The position numbers were made by a program, and so were the translations under genes. Positions 15,745 through 27,072 of a stretch of 64,000 nucleotides of DNA are shown one piece after another. Every line of letters starts with the position of its first letter. Positions within the stretch are counted from its first letter, which is position 1. Origin of the DNA: Mytilisepta virgata (lineage: Eukaryota > Mollusca > Bivalvia > Mytilida > Mytilidae); contig CM051512.1 in assembly GCA_028015205.1 (NCBI GenBank), forward strand, positions 21,359,139 through 21,423,138, in the 5' to 3' direction. Below the pieces are notes generated by a model, which was not told the DNA's origin, ran no database searches, and worked only from the letters and a program-made list of their open reading frames with translations.

Positions 15745-17294
15745 CATACATGTAAATACAATAAGGCTATTAATACAAAGTACAAAGACAAGTATACATG
15801 TACTGAGTTAAATCAAGTTTTCAGCTCTTTCATATGAAAGACAAATCAGGGATCCTCCCATCGTTGGGTTAGCCAGTCAGATCTATAGTTATTCTTATTC
15901 CAAATGAATGAATGTTTTATTGGTCTAGAAATAATGAAATCGTGTGAATTGAGTCAAGTTTTGTGGAAATGAAGAAGTACTAAAATAAAGAGTCAAAATC
16001 CGATACCTTGCGGGATTAGAAGCCATTTACTAGGTTTCAATTTTCTAGACCAGTCAACGTACTTGGTTCATCTTCAGTCGGTTTTATCTTCCAATCAGAT
16101 AGAAGATAGCATTCATTACGCAGACTGTCCACCATTCAACTCTTAATACCGTCTCAATACCGTCTCCGAGGAGACGGTAATAACGAACGGCTTAAGTTGA
16201 ATATATCGCCAAAGTTTTATTAAATTGGTTTATCAAATAAATTAGATAAATTTAATTAATTAAACATTCAATTTTTTTTTGCTTCAATATATCGAACAGC
16301 TTCAGTGGAATATATCGGCCAAAGAGTTCTCACAAATGACAAGATCTGGTAGGATGACACAGAACTGCCGGTTTTCTAAACATTGGACAAATTTGTGCCC
16401 CATTGGTACCCATATGGCAAAATGCTGGGTACATTATTCATGGCATTTGCATCACGTGACTTCAGCCCTTTTAAGCAAATTACCTCCCTTAGTTGTAGAT
16501 CGAAAATGATAAAATTGTTTGAATTACGGATAATCGAGTCTTTTTCCGTGTCGGCTCTTAAACTAATACGTCTATGAAAACTTCCTTTGGCGCATTTTTA
16601 CAAATTGTTTGTTTAATTCTGAGGGGAAAGGCTTCATATATGAAAGATTACGCTATGGGAGACTTGAAATTATCATGTTTTAAAAACATTTTGGCCGAAA
16701 AGTTATGAAAGCAGGTGAGATAAAACTTATTTCCTCATTAAATTCATCCTCCAAAGTTGTTCTCTATATGCGGACAATTTATGTATGATCTCGCCTTGTA
16801 TTTGTATCTGTAGTTTGAATTTGCTTTTTTAACTAATTTTTGTTAATTCATATAGCAGTTATACTACGGTTACGCTTCAGTTTTTTAAACTGAATTGGCC
16901 GAAAGTTTTCAATGCTGACAATGTTTATTTGCACACGAAAGGAAAGCTAATATTGTGTAGAATGTACCTATATGCGGACAAATTGTTTATGAATTATAAG
17001 AATTTGAATATTTGCATTTTTTTGGACAAGTTTAATGCTTTGTAATGAATGTCGTCAGAGAAATCCAAAATGGCCGCTATGCAAATTACCAAAGTACCCG
17101 CAATTTTGCCATATGCAATGGAGGCTCAAATCCCTCAAGGTTTTTCGACAGATGACAAAGAATCCCGATATCCCACTACGCCGAAGCACATTCGCATTAC
17201 CTTATGGATGAAACATCACTTTATATTTGATACTATTTGACTTCATGGGAGTAATTATTTTCAATAACAATACTTTAAAGCACACACCGTTCAA
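15745..17294. other. First part of a unit-2-private insert, no recognised gene
   Basis: Absent from unit 1. Contains an imperfect direct repeat (AATATATCGGCCAAAG near 16190-16215 and 16305-16330) and a perfect 22-nt palindrome at 16158-16179 (TACCGTCTCC-GA-GGAGACGGTA). Short open frames (for example 17049-17240) show no recognisable domain. Confidence 0.4.
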
Positions 17295-17546
17295 ACTGGT
17301 ACCGGTTTAGAACGGGCCACTCATGGTGGACAAGAGATGACCTATATATACAAACTCCCAGCAGTAACGCTGGAAAGTAAAACCAGAATATTCTCCGACG
17401 TAGAATTTCGAGGAACGTATACTGGTACCGGTTTAGAACGGGCCACTCATGGTGGACAAGAGATGACCTATATATACAAACTCCCAGCAGTAACGCTGGA
17501 AAGTAAAACCAGAATATTCTCCGACGTAGAATTTCGAGGAACGTAT
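17295..17546 (+). repeat. 126-bp perfect tandem repeat, open in one frame
   Basis: The 126-bp segment 17295-17420 is repeated without visible change at 17421-17546. 126 is 42 codons, and one plus-strand frame stays open through both copies and on to about 17651. Each unit reads TGTGLERATHGGQE, then YIYKLPAVTLESKTRIF, then a DVEFRGTY end, a balanced protein-like composition. I do not recognise the family. It may be a piece of a captured gene or of a transposon ORF. Confidence 0.6.
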
Positions 17547-18534
17547 ACCGTGACCACTTTATCTTGCCAAATGAGTGTGTCTATACACATTCACAGAGAC
17601 CCCCCTCCCCCGAAATCCCGACCAATCAAGATAATTAAGTTTGAACCGTAATAAGAAGTAGGAAAGGGGCTATCAAGGCCAGGAGGTGAAGAGGATTCTA
17701 TATCCTCTTGAAGTTATTTAAAAGTAAATATCATAGCCTTCGTCAGAAAGGCGGATTCTGTCATATCTATATAGATTAATTTCGCTGGCACGAAAGTTTG
17801 AGTGTTGGATAACAAACTGTCCTTAATGTTTGACAAAGTTAAATGACACTATTTACTCGTTTACGGGCTTTTGTCAAAGAAGCAAATATCGTCGAATTTA
17901 AAACCCATTATGCAAAGTCACTCGGGGACAATGGTAAAAGTCAAAAAGCGGATTCGATCCTACATTCCGTGGTCATACTTTGCGAGAAGCGCATTTTTGC
18001 CTAGATTATAAATCATTTTGACGGCATCATCTATGCTCGAATATTTGACCGAGCAAAATTTTATGTCAATGAAATCATTAACGGACGGGACTCCTCGGCG
18101 GGGAAGGAAAGATTATAAATACGGCGAAATTCAGAGCTGGATATCTTTGGGAATTTCTGCTAAAGGTGACGCACGAAGTGTTGGGAAAGGGGGTAACAAA
18201 AATGGACCTGCACTCTACCCAAAGAAACTTCCTTGAACATTTTATTAAATGCGATGGCTGCTTTTTCCCCATAAATTTTGGATGACTTAATTTAATTCAA
18301 CTAGTCGTCGAGGGCCGTAATAACCTATGGAAAATCCTAATTAAAAATCCGTTGATTAACTCTTGCGTCTCGATTTGATGAGGATATGTTTTTAGTGAAT
18401 TTTCCAGTTCTTCTATTATAATGGGGAAGTAACCTGGGGAAGCGTGAAGAATCTGAAATCAAAATACAACATTAAAAAACTTAAGATTTACAAAAAAATA
18501 AAGCATGATTTCCAGTACATTTCGAGCACTTATG
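17547..18534. other. Unit-2-private insert, continued; no recognised gene
   Basis: A 72-codon plus-strand frame (18018-18236) and its minus-strand shadow show no known motif. From about 18436 a 100-bp stretch is repeated at 19171-19310. Confidence 0.35.
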
Positions 18535-19078
18535 AGGGTCTGGATGGGGGGGGGTCTGTTATTCTGTAAACATTTAATTTTCACCCCTTTTTTCTCTAAT
18601 CTTCAAAAAATTAGTCTATTCTTCAAAAGTGATTTTTTACGCATTATTCTCTAATTTTTTCCCCAGTTTTCTTTAATCTTTAAAAAAAAAGTAAAAAACA
18701 TTCTTTTAAATGATGAGAACGGTGATTTCCAAACAACAGCAAGGTTTTCATTTGTTTCTCAACAATGACGTGTTGATGTGTATTGTTCTGCATGATTTAA
18801 GTGCTAGTTCCTTGAAGTAACAAGTCCAAGTTCTCATCAGTTCTTTCCAATGATTTTGACTACATATAAAAAAGAAGATGTGGTGTAATTGCCAATGAGA
18901 CAACTCTTCAAAAGAGACCAAATTAGCGTTTTCTTTTATATTAATTATTCAATATTCATTATATTTTTAGACCACGTATTTCTCTAATCTTCATTTCTTT
19001 TGCCCGTTATTCTCTAATCTTCATTTTTTAAGGGCATTATTCTTTAATCATTTAACCCCATCCAAACCCTCACTTATG
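18527..19078. mobile_element. hAT-like MITE with 8-bp target duplication
   Basis: Element 18535-19070 (536 bp). Its ends are AGGGTCTGGATGGGG and CCCCATCCAAACCCT, 15-bp inverted repeats with one mismatch. They are flanked by identical CACTTATG at 18527-18534 and 19071-19078. The 8-bp duplication is the hAT hallmark. The interior is rich in TTATTCTCTAATCTTC-type words and has a scrap of a common mussel repeat (CCAATGAGACAACTCTTC). No transposase. Confidence 0.75.
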
Positions 19079-19313
19079 TCGATATCTGCAAAACTTTCCG
19101 TATGTACATTGCTGTCCTTTATTAAACAGCCTACAAAAATTAACAGTGCGTCTGCCAGTGTTATTAATTGGCAAGCGTGAAGAACCTGAAATTAAAGTAC
19201 AACATTAAAACATTGCTTAATATCTACAAAACGATAAAGTGTGATTTCCTGTACATTACGAGCACTTATGTCGATATCTGCAAAACTTTCCGTATGTACA
19301 TTTTTGTTCTATA
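19079..19313. repeat. Direct repeat flanking the piggyBac end
   Basis: About 19171-19310 repeats the sequence interrupted by the hAT-like MITE (18436-18534 plus 19079-19125), including GAGCACTTATGTCGATATCTGC. Non-coding. Confidence 0.55.
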
Positions 19314-20705
19314 TTAACCCTTTGGCCGCGACGTTAATTGCACAAATTTAACGTCGTACGCAGCATTAATTTTACAACGTTGCCAAAAAAAACCTGAAAA
19401 CGTCGTTTTAACGGCCCACATTTTCGCGCGATCGTTTACGTTTGGTTGCTTCCCCGAATCTTCGGTTTTTTTATGTTGTGAACTAATAAAAATATTTATC
19501 TTTGTTTTACCATGCAAAAGATGATTATGGGTAAATTATCAGCCATGAAGTGTCATATTTGACTATACAATCTACATACATTTTCTATCATTTTTCTTCA
19601 ATTAGTGTTTCTGATTTTTTTCTAAATTTTTTAATTAGGCAAATAAAATACTAGTACTCAGTGACCAGCACTTTTATTTCATTCATTGTCGGTTTATAAA
19701 ATAGATGTATTTCTCGATTGCATAATGTCCCCTAGTGTGAAACACTTCAAAGCAGCGTCCGACACATAAACCAAAGCCACATGATTCGTCCGGACACCAG
19801 GTTCTAACTTTGGTGAAGCAGACACAGCAAACTTTCCTCTTCTTTCCTGAAAGAGAACCCAATGCTACAATATGATTGTGGACCGTTGGAGATTAGCCAA
19901 AATGAATATATCGATCCGATATGAATTAAAGTTAAATAAAATAGCTTAAAATTATATAACTTGTTTAAATATTTGGAATTTTTTCTCTCGTTTGCTTATG
20001 TGTTTCTGTATACCTTTTTAAATGTACAATTTTGTTTGGTATTGTTTTGAGACACCCTTTAGGCTTTTATGTTTTTATATTTATCTGGAATTGTGTAAAT
20101 AATGTGGCGCTCTGTCACTCGTGGCGGTCGCTCAGTTACCCCCGTATACGATCTCCCACGCATATGAGGGGTACAGAAATCCCCAATCATTTGTTGGAAA
20201 AGTTGACATGTAAACTGAAGTCTATTCATGATGTAACTGTTCACTGTTAATTACAAAATTATATATTTTTGAGATATAAAGCAAGAAATAGAAGAAATCA
20301 ACAAGAGATCGTAAATCGAATAATGTAAACCGGATCTGGATTAAGAAAGGATCGAATACAGAAACACTAACAGAAAAAACCAAATACATACATCAGAAAC
20401 ACGTACCCGGAAAGGACATATAAAAGTCTGAAAATCTTTACATCCAAGGTTTGTACTTGGTTATACAAAATCTCATTTCCGGTAATTGTCGGTTCTCCTC
20501 GGTTTTCCACTCGTTGGTATTTCTTAACGTTACTTGTATTTGCGAAGGAAGTCTTATTAAGTGAAAATGTTTTTATCCTACCTAATGTCCTTTTTGTCCT
20601 AATATCTTTATCCATACTTTGACGCTTTTTATGTCCGGGTCGAATGTCTGAATCTGCTGATAAGCGAAATCTACCCCCATATATTTGTCGTACATCTTCG
20701 CAGTC
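19314..20705 (-). pseudogene. piggyBac-type transposon relic, 3' part with intact terminus (inner block A)
   Basis: TTAA at 19314-19317 is followed by CCCTTTGGCCGCGACGTTAA, a typical piggyBac end. On the minus strand the transposase C-terminus at 19889-19681 shows KKRKVCCVCFTK...ESCGFGLCVGRCFEVFHT (zinc ribbon, cysteines intact). At 20690-20610 it shows MYDKYMGVDFAYQQIQTF, the piggyBac Y-x-KYMG-VD-x-A-x-Q signature with one Gly missing. Frame changes separate these parts. The gene is interrupted at 20705 by the LINE; its upstream part resumes at 25396. Confidence 0.75.
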
Positions 20706-23700
20706 TTTTTTTTTTTTTTTTTTTTTAACCATTCATAACTTTATTGCACATTATTGCTGTTTTAACAAATTACTTGGTTACAGCATTGGCCAAGCATCTC
20801 TGTGAATTAGTTACTAAATATCCAGAGAAAATATTTAGTAAATTTACTTATACTAATATTAGTTGTTCATGAAATAACAAAAACGATATATTAGACAATT
20901 TAAATATTACATCAAATTCACATGTTTACGGAGTTTGTTTCTTTCTTTTCCGATTTGGTTCTAAGATTATTAAAAAAAAGTGTATAAATTATACACGTGT
21001 GTTTTGAAACTTGAAACTTGAATTTAAAATGTGTATTTGGATTAACCCTATATCGAAGTATAATTGCGTATTTCTAGACAATTTTACGGATATTTAAAAT
21101 TAGGTAGGTATCTCTACAGTACAATTACTCAAAACAAATACACGTGACCTAGACAAACTTTGTAGATATGCTTGTTTGTTGTGAACACATACCAATTGAC
21201 CGATGTAGTATTTATATAAATAAACGTTTTTGCCAATAAATTACCTGGCTTTTCATTTCTAAAATTGAAAATTTCAACAATGTTTTCTACTTCTTTCTTA
21301 AATAAACAAAATACATCAATACCTTTTTCCTTTTGGTTACTTACATAATGTGCTTTATATACTGAGAAATAAATAACAGTGAGAATAAAATTGAGTTCAT
21401 AGTAGGCAATATCATCTATTTTATATCCTAAGATTAATGTTCTCAAACTAATAACATGTTCTCCAATAATCTTCTTTAATTTTGCAAATAGGACAAAGAT
21501 TATCACTAACTAATTGCCATTGCATTAATAGGACTTTGCAGGGCAATATAAAATGTACTAATTTCCATCTGAACATTTTGAACTTATTATCTTTTAGATA
21601 TGAAAAGATAAATTTAAATAATTTTTGAAAAGATGGAATAGATTTCTCATTAAATAATTTATCCCATTTGATAACCCCAATACAGTTGTACCGCCAAGTC
21701 AATAATGGCGTCGTTTTTATTTACAGAGTCACGTGACTTTTCATTTGAAAATGGGTCATTTTTAGTAACGTCAATCACCTGCCGGTTTTTTTGGCCATAC
21801 ATGACGTATGGTTTCAGTTGGGTCTAGGGGATGGTATTAAACGGTTTCTGAGAATATTGTCTTTTCATATTACTTTAAAATGGATATTTTTAGCGTGCTT
21901 TTCGTACAAAATTTTACAATCAAATTTGGCAATGATGCCGACGATTTCGTCACCATTGGTCAGAAAAAGGACAATTTCTTCATAGTCAGTTCTCGGGACG
22001 GTGATTTTTAAATGGGAAAAGGTGTGCTGTTACTTTTCTGACGAACAGTTCAAATATTTCTCCGCAAAACCGAGTGAAACGCAATTCGAGCGAGCTTTTT
22101 TCTGTGAAAATTACGTGATAAAGGGGGATAATCAGCGTTGACGTTGTCAATAAAATGTAAACAAAGAAGGTATGGCGGTAACGATCGATAAAAAAAAGAA
22201 ATATAAATAAGTTTCACACTTGGTTGTCAAATGATATAATGAATATGTGTCAATAAACATTAAACATGTGTAATGACAAATGTTGGTTCTTTCAAAAACA
22301 GGACCGAAGAATTATTTCTCACTTTAATTTTGAAAAAAAATTACTTGCTCTAATTTTTATTTAAATGGTTTGTGCATTTTGCAATTCGGAAGCTATTAAA
22401 TAATGGATTTTTGTCTTTATCAGGACCTAAATTGTGAGTTTTGGGTTAAAAAGTAACAAATTATCAAAAAAAAAGCATTGGAAAAAAAAGAAAATTTTAT
22501 TAAAATTAAAATTACCTTTATCCATTACTCAATTGTGAAAAACTGTAAGGGTCTGACATGGACAGATTTATTTTTGCCAGCAAATCACATGAATCATGCA
22601 TATTCTTTTCAACAAAAGGAAATTTTACATTTGTACATTAAGCTATGCCTTCTCAATCTTGTTTTTCAGGAATTAATAATTATTGTATTGATTAAGAATA
22701 ATTATTATTGCTTTTTTGTGTATTTGACCTATTTCACCTCCTGTAGTGCCAAAATTGGTAAAACAAAAATGTACATGTGATTTTATAGACCAATTTCTCA
22801 TGCTTATTATTGAAATTTGCTGACTTTCCATGTAAAAAAGTAAAAATCTGGACATGAACATGAATTAAAAATCATGAAATAATAAAATAAAATCATTTAT
22901 ATAAGAAAAACTGTAATATGGAAGATACTGGATTTTGAAATTAAAGGCAAATCACAAAAATTAGAAATTTTCAACAGAATTTAAGATAATAATATCTATT
23001 AACATGATTAATGCTCTATAGCATGGTGAAATTCATGTGAATGTAATGAATATTCTTTGAATAAGAGAACACATCCAATATATAATAAAACTATTACTTG
23101 ATTGAATCATAGACTATTCTAACTAAATGGTCCAGATGACACCAAAGGGTAGAAAAATTTAAATCATAAAGGAAAAGAAATTAGATAACCTTACTACAAG
23201 TGGTTATAAAATTTTAAGTTGTAGATATTACAAGATTACTCTTTTGACAAAAAATTAAGAAATTATACACATAGAGACATATGAAAATCATACAATATTT
23301 TCCATCCAAAGTAAAACAAATACACATAAAATATATATTTTGCTATACAATTTATTTACTAATAGTTTTCCTGTACATTGCCAATGATAATAAATAAAAC
23401 TGGTGGCTCATAGGTTGAGTATTTATGCCTAATTTCACAATATTGTAAAGACTAAAAGTGTTCTAATACTATTTATTCAAATATTGTCAGTGAATCTGTT
23501 TTTTCTTTAATTTTTAATCTTATTTTTAAAAAAAATCATCTCATCATGGATTTTTTCTGTCCATAATATAACCTATTAGATGAACCTGAGTAAAATTTAA
23601 AAAAAAAAAAAAACGTGTATAATCAACCACAAAAATGGGAAGGGGACTTTCCAGGTGACTGATCTTTGAAAATAGACACTCCTCTACAATTTTATGCAGA

Positions 23701-25395
23701 AAATTGAATATCCAACGTAAATAAATACTTTAAACGTGTCATTTTGTGAAAACAAGAAAAAACACACTTCATTTCTTTGCATATTTTGATACCCCTGGAT
23801 ATTGCGTAAGAACTATGTAACGGAGTCTCGGGACAGCCTTTTTAACTTGCAAATGAAAGACCTGATACTATATCTATTTGCAAAACAAAACATTATAGGC
23901 TCCTCCCAGCGAAACGGTAAACGAGCGAGATCTGTTCATTGGCTAAAAAGTGGCAAGGTGTGTCGCCGGCCATTTTGAGGTGCACAAAAATACTCACTTT
24001 TGATGTCTCATACGTTCATAATTTTCAGTGTCAGGTGAATCCAATAGGCCAGGGTGCTAACGAAATAATTTTTACACATATTTCCATCCATGTTATTTGA
24101 AAGTCAAAAACTAGCACAACGATATTTACACATTTCACACACGTCATGTCAATCAAAAATTTGAGGCGGGACTAAACGCGCCATCTAGTGTAAAAAATTC
24201 TGAAATTATCTCCACCTGTTTCTCTAAAAATAGAATGCACTAGCGTAACTGTCAAAATGGCACTTGGCGGTCCGACTAAATAGGTACGTCTAACGGATTT
24301 TGATTTAAGACGGTTTGATATATACATTCTTTTTCTATTTTCATTAGATCCTGTTTTAGAAACATTATTTTTTGTCATCAATTTTGATTTTAGTTTTAGC
24401 CGAAGATTCTGACCTAATGGTATCAAGCCAAATTTTTGGAATCGCTTTTTTTATTTGCGATAATTCTGATATAAAATTACTTTTATTCTCTAATTTTGAT
24501 AATATGTTTTCTTCTGATATTTGTCCCTGATTGTCAATTAGATCATTAATATATATAATGCCACTTTCAATCCAATTCTTAAAATTTAAACATTTTCCTT
24601 TAAATAATATAAAACAATTACCCCAAATAACTTGTTTTCGTATTTCTAAAAAACTCCTGGGTAATTCCACACTTTGCTGTTTCAAACATATCCATGTTTC
24701 AATTATTCTTTGATAAAATTCCGGTATTAGTTTCCATAACGATTTGTCGATCATGTTTTTATTATTTAAATTCATTTTAAAAAACAGAAAATTTTGTCCT
24801 AATTTGTTGAAATATAATCTTGGAATTAATGTCCACTTTGCATCTGGATTCTCTAATAACTGTTTAATCCATTTAATATGTATTGATTTAATATAAGTGT
24901 CTATATCTCTCATTTTTAGTCCCCCCCCCCCTCCTGTGTATAGTCTCTTGTTAAAACAGAGCGTTTAACTTTGTCAGATTTCCCATCCCATATAAATTTA
25001 TAAATGATATTTTTGAATGTTTGTAAATATTTCTTATGTATTACAGAATTTGTAGCGATATACGTTAAATTAGGTATCAATAGTGCCTTTACAATCATAA
25101 TCTTTCCTAATAAAGTGAGTTTTCTTTTTTTCCAACTTTCCACCATTTTGGATGTTTTATTAATTATCTTTTCCCTGTTCAGTTTTTGACATTCATCCTT
25201 GTTATGCCCAAAATATACCCCTAAACTTTTAATAGGCTTATCTGTCCAGTTTATATTTTCATATTTGTCCTTACTTGTTTTCAATTTCCCTAACCATATT
25301 CCATCTGTTTTATTACGATTAAGTATCAAACCAGAGTAGCTACCAAATTGTTCAATCATATCTAACGCTAGACTAATATCTTTACGGGATTATCT
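20706..25395 (-). mobile_element. 5'-truncated LINE (L1/Tx1-like), copy A, interrupted by a DNA transposon
   Basis: Minus strand. Flanked by the target duplication ATCTTCGCAGTC (20694-20705 and 25396-25407). The 3' end has a poly(A) tract (T run at 20706-20726) just after a minus-strand AATAAA. From 25359 to 24360 it encodes the post-catalytic RT region: GLILNRNKTDGIWLG, IKSLGVYFG, KRKLTLLGKIMIVKALLIP. The C-terminal part at 21702-21450 has FRWKLVHFILPCKVL and CPICKIKEDY. The catalytic RT box and endonuclease are missing through 5' truncation. It is split at 21679-24282 by the inverted-repeat transposon. The motifs recall L1/Tx1 elements; the clade is tentative. Confidence 0.75.
21679..24282. 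mobile_element. Non-autonomous DNA transposon (2.6 kb), 4-bp target duplication, copy A
   Basis: Element 21683-24278 starts CAGTTGTACCGCCAAGTC and ends CACTTGGCGGTCCGACTA, imperfect ~18-bp inverted repeats. It is flanked by AATA at 21679-21682 and 24279-24282. Removing it restores LINE frame context on both sides (RLKSKSVRRTY upstream, IGVIKWDKLF downstream). The interior is AT-rich, with no transposase motif and only short chance frames. Superfamily not assigned. Confidence 0.7.
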
Positions 25396-26367
25396 ATCTT
25401 CGCAGTCTTAGGTATCTGCTTTTCCATTCCCCTACTGATGACCGTGTTCACAAAGCTTTTATTTGAAAAAAAGGAAATTAAAATAGGTGCGGGCGAGCGC
25501 TTTTTTTATTTTATTGTTTTTTTTTAAATGTTAAATAATTGGACCGCAACCTCAAAATTGATGTAGAAAGAAAAGTTTTTATCTTTGTTTTTTCATAATT
25601 TTGGGGTTTTTTGAGCGACAGAACAATTTTTATTTAAATATTTATGAAAATGGTGAAAATTTTCTTAAATGTGATACAAAATGAAGCGATCAAAGTTTTT
25701 TTTACGGTTTGAATCTATAATTTAAGGAGCGAGCGAGTCCGAAGAACAATTGATTAATTTGGAGTGGCCTAAGGTATTTGCGAGTTAATCTAAATAATGT
25801 TTTAAAAAAAACATCTGAGATGCAAATCAGTAGTAATATTTCTCATTTTCTTCCGTTTCGGTACTAATAAAAATGTTAAGTTTTTGTGACATGTAAATAA
25901 ATTATAGGTTTATTTATTATAACCTTACTCTGGCGAGTTCATAGTTGAAAGGAATGTCACTGATTTTCTGTCCCCATACTTAAGTGCCATTATTTTGACC
26001 ACTCTGTCTGACAACTCTTTCGCCATGAGCGGAACGATCTTGGCATTCCCTTTCTGTAATCCCTTGCTTTACCAGTCATGTATGTATTATTTTCAAAAAG
26101 ATCCATACAAATCTGAGGGCTTGAGAAAGAATTGTCAACGACAATATGATGGTGTTTCCCAAAATATGGTGCTGTCAGTTTCGAAACAACCTCGTATCCC
26201 ATTCCATTAACATATTGCCGCTCAACAAGGAATCTTTTAATTTCGGAAAAGTTTTATTTAATTTGTTTCTTTCAAACCAAATTAACTGGATAATTTACAT
26301 TAGTAATACCAAAAAAATAGAAACTGTGCGGGGTTATTAATATCAGTATTTTCAAATATTTGACACC
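25396..26367 (-). pseudogene. piggyBac transposase relic, upstream part (inner block A)
   Basis: Minus strand. 26202-25990 reads MGYEVVSKLTAPYFGKHHHI, then VVDNSFSSP, DLFENNTYMTGKARDYRKG and MPRSFRS: the piggyBac catalytic-core segment with HH-x3-DN and the TG-R-x-RK-x-P block. Just downstream, in another frame, it continues LKYGDRKSVTFLSTMNS. Contains a left-truncated copy of the GTTCTTCGGA MITE (about 25475-25748). Continuous before the LINE insertion with 19314-20705. Confidence 0.7.
26365..26367. other. Junction of the inner 6.35-kb tandem duplication (ACC microhomology)
   Basis: Reads ATTTGACACC/TTTTTAATTG. The left part matches 33141-33150 and the right part matches 20015-20024; ACC is shared by all three places (20012-20014, 26365-26367, 33148-33150). 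Confidence 0.82.
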
Positions 26368-27072
26368 TTTTTAATTGTACATTTTTGTTTATTTTGAGAC
26401 ACCCTTTAGGCTTTTTGGGTAAATAAAGTGGCATTCTGTCATTTGTTGGAAAAGTTGACATGTAAACTGAAGTCTATTCATCTTTTTCCTGTGCCCCATA
26501 TTTTGTACATACATGATGTAACTGTTCACTGTTAATTACAAAATTATATATTTTTGAGATATAAAGCAAGAAATACGAGAAATCAACAAGAAATCGTAAA
26601 TCGAATAATGTAAACCGGATTAAGAAAGGATCGAAAATAGTAACACTAACAGAAAAAACCAAATACATACATCAGAAACACGTACCCGGAAAGGACATAT
26701 AAAAGTTTGAAAATCTTTACATCCAAGGTTTGTACTTGGTTATACAAAATCTCATTTCCGGAAATTGTCGGTTCTCCTCGGTTTTCCACTCGTTGGTATT
26801 TCTTAACGTTACTTGTATTTGCGAAGGGGAGTCTTACATTTGATTAAAAGTGATATAAAAACTTCTGACAGTTGAAACAAATAGAAGATGTCAATTGGAA
26901 AATTGCTTCTGCTTTAACGTGTTTAAGTGAAAATGTTTTTATCCTACCTAATGTCCTTTTTTGTCCTAATATCTTTATCCATAGTTTGACGCTTTTTATG
27001 TCCGAGTCGAATGTCTGAATCTGCTGATAAGCCAAATCTACGCCCATATATTTGTCGTACATCTTCGCAGTC
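26368..27072 (-). pseudogene. piggyBac transposase relic, middle part (inner block B)
   Basis: Minus strand 27062-26844 reads MYDKYMGVDLAYQQIQTF, then SDIKSVKLWIKIL, the piggyBac GVD and K-x-W-K segment, better preserved than in block A. The C-terminal zinc ribbon is absent because block B starts inside the gene at the duplication junction. Confidence 0.7.

Larger units (their letters stand above)
20015..26367. repeat. Inner tandem duplication, block A
   Basis: Contains piggyBac relic, LINE and DNA transposon. Repeated as 26368-33150 with the same insertion sites and target duplications, so those insertions precede this duplication. Confidence 0.85.

Noticed and set aside
17049..17240. 63-residue plus-strand frame
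   Set aside because: No family recognised, no splice or transcript signal, and no second copy to test conservation.
22478..22861. 100-residue plus-strand frame and minus-strand partner inside the DNA transposon
   Set aside because: Low-complexity AT-rich composition, not conserved in copy B, no transposase motif.
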